Assembly (NCBI GenBank): GCA_037445185.1 | Contig: JBBIKZ010000059.1 | Span: forward strand, 1-14,538 | Reading direction: 5' to 3' | DNA: 14,538 nucleotides | Source of the DNA: JANWZL01 sp037445185 | GTDB taxonomy: Bacteria; Pseudomonadota; Gammaproteobacteria; Burkholderiales; Thiobacillaceae | Part shown: in pieces, positions 14,464-14,538 of the stretch | Numbering within the stretch: position 1 is the stretch's first letter | How the letters are laid out: the number at the start of each line of letters is the position of its first letter | Translations under genes and position numbers: made by a program | The notes under the pieces: model-generated | What the model was told of the DNA's origin: nothing | The model's database searches: none | Seen by the model: the letters and a program-made list of their open reading frames with translations, nothing else

Positions 14464-14538
14464 TCAGACGCCCGCCTGCGCGTTCTCCCGCACCAGATCC
14501 CGATAGACCCGCCAGCGCTCCGGCATGATCTGGCCGTA
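14464..14538 (-). CDS. C-terminal end of an unidentified protein, cut by the window edge
   Basis: The last 24 codons of a minus-strand frame (ending MPERWRVYRDLVRENAQAGV, stop opposite 14464-14466) enter from the right edge. The composition is that of a normal amphipathic C-terminal helix, and the stop is 78 nt before the DsrE-like gene on the same strand. Too little is visible to name a family. Confidence 0.45.
   Translation of the reverse strand, partial: YGQIMPERWRVYRDLVRENAQAGV

Overview
The window looks like the chromosome of a GC-rich gammaproteobacterium, possibly a sulfur-oxidising one. It combines an ECF sigma/anti-sigma pair beside an HvfA-type peptide, an Hsp15 (S4-domain) gene, a small periplasmic c-type cytochrome and an exported DsrE-like protein. 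The species cannot be named from sequence alone.

Layout. (1) 1-1632, minus strand: an operon-like run of ECF sigma factor, zinc-finger anti-sigma, a signal-peptide-bearing peptide with four EGKCG motifs (HvfA/bufferin-like RiPP precursor) and the start of its DUF692 (MNIO) maturase, cut by the window edge. (2) About 1867-2958: a degenerate IS element whose transposase has a nonsense codon and a +1 frameshift and has lost its 3' end. (3) 2959-8727, plus strand: a decaying locus. It holds the C-terminal half of a MoxR-type AAA+ ATPase fused to the IS remnant, a large multi-pass membrane protein ending in a seven-bladed WD40 propeller and a PASTA domain, a fossil of a second TIR-type protein, and one intact TIR-transmembrane protein. 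The large protein is broken by a 235-bp MITE (18-bp perfect inverted repeats, TTTAA target duplication), by a deletion of about 10 bp in blade 3, and by a frameshift just after the PASTA domain. (4) 8741-10150: an intact MBL/beta-CASP RNase-like hydrolase 13 nt after the TIR gene. (5) 10404-14538: ordinary accessory and housekeeping genes (cytochrome c, Hsp15, a PPOX-like flavoprotein, a DJ-1/PfpI protein, a CBS-pair protein, an exported DsrE-like protein, and the tail of one more gene).

How the genes may work together. In block 1 the sigma factor and its zinc-binding anti-sigma probably control production of a cysteine-rich, post-translationally modified, exported metal-binding peptide. Block 3 has the parts of an NTP-dependent conflict or defence system: a MoxR motor, a membrane sensor with propeller and PASTA modules, and TIR effectors that may hydrolyse NAD. 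The sequence shows that the motor and sensor are now pseudogenes while one TIR gene stays open. The original role of the system is inference; the lesions are read directly.
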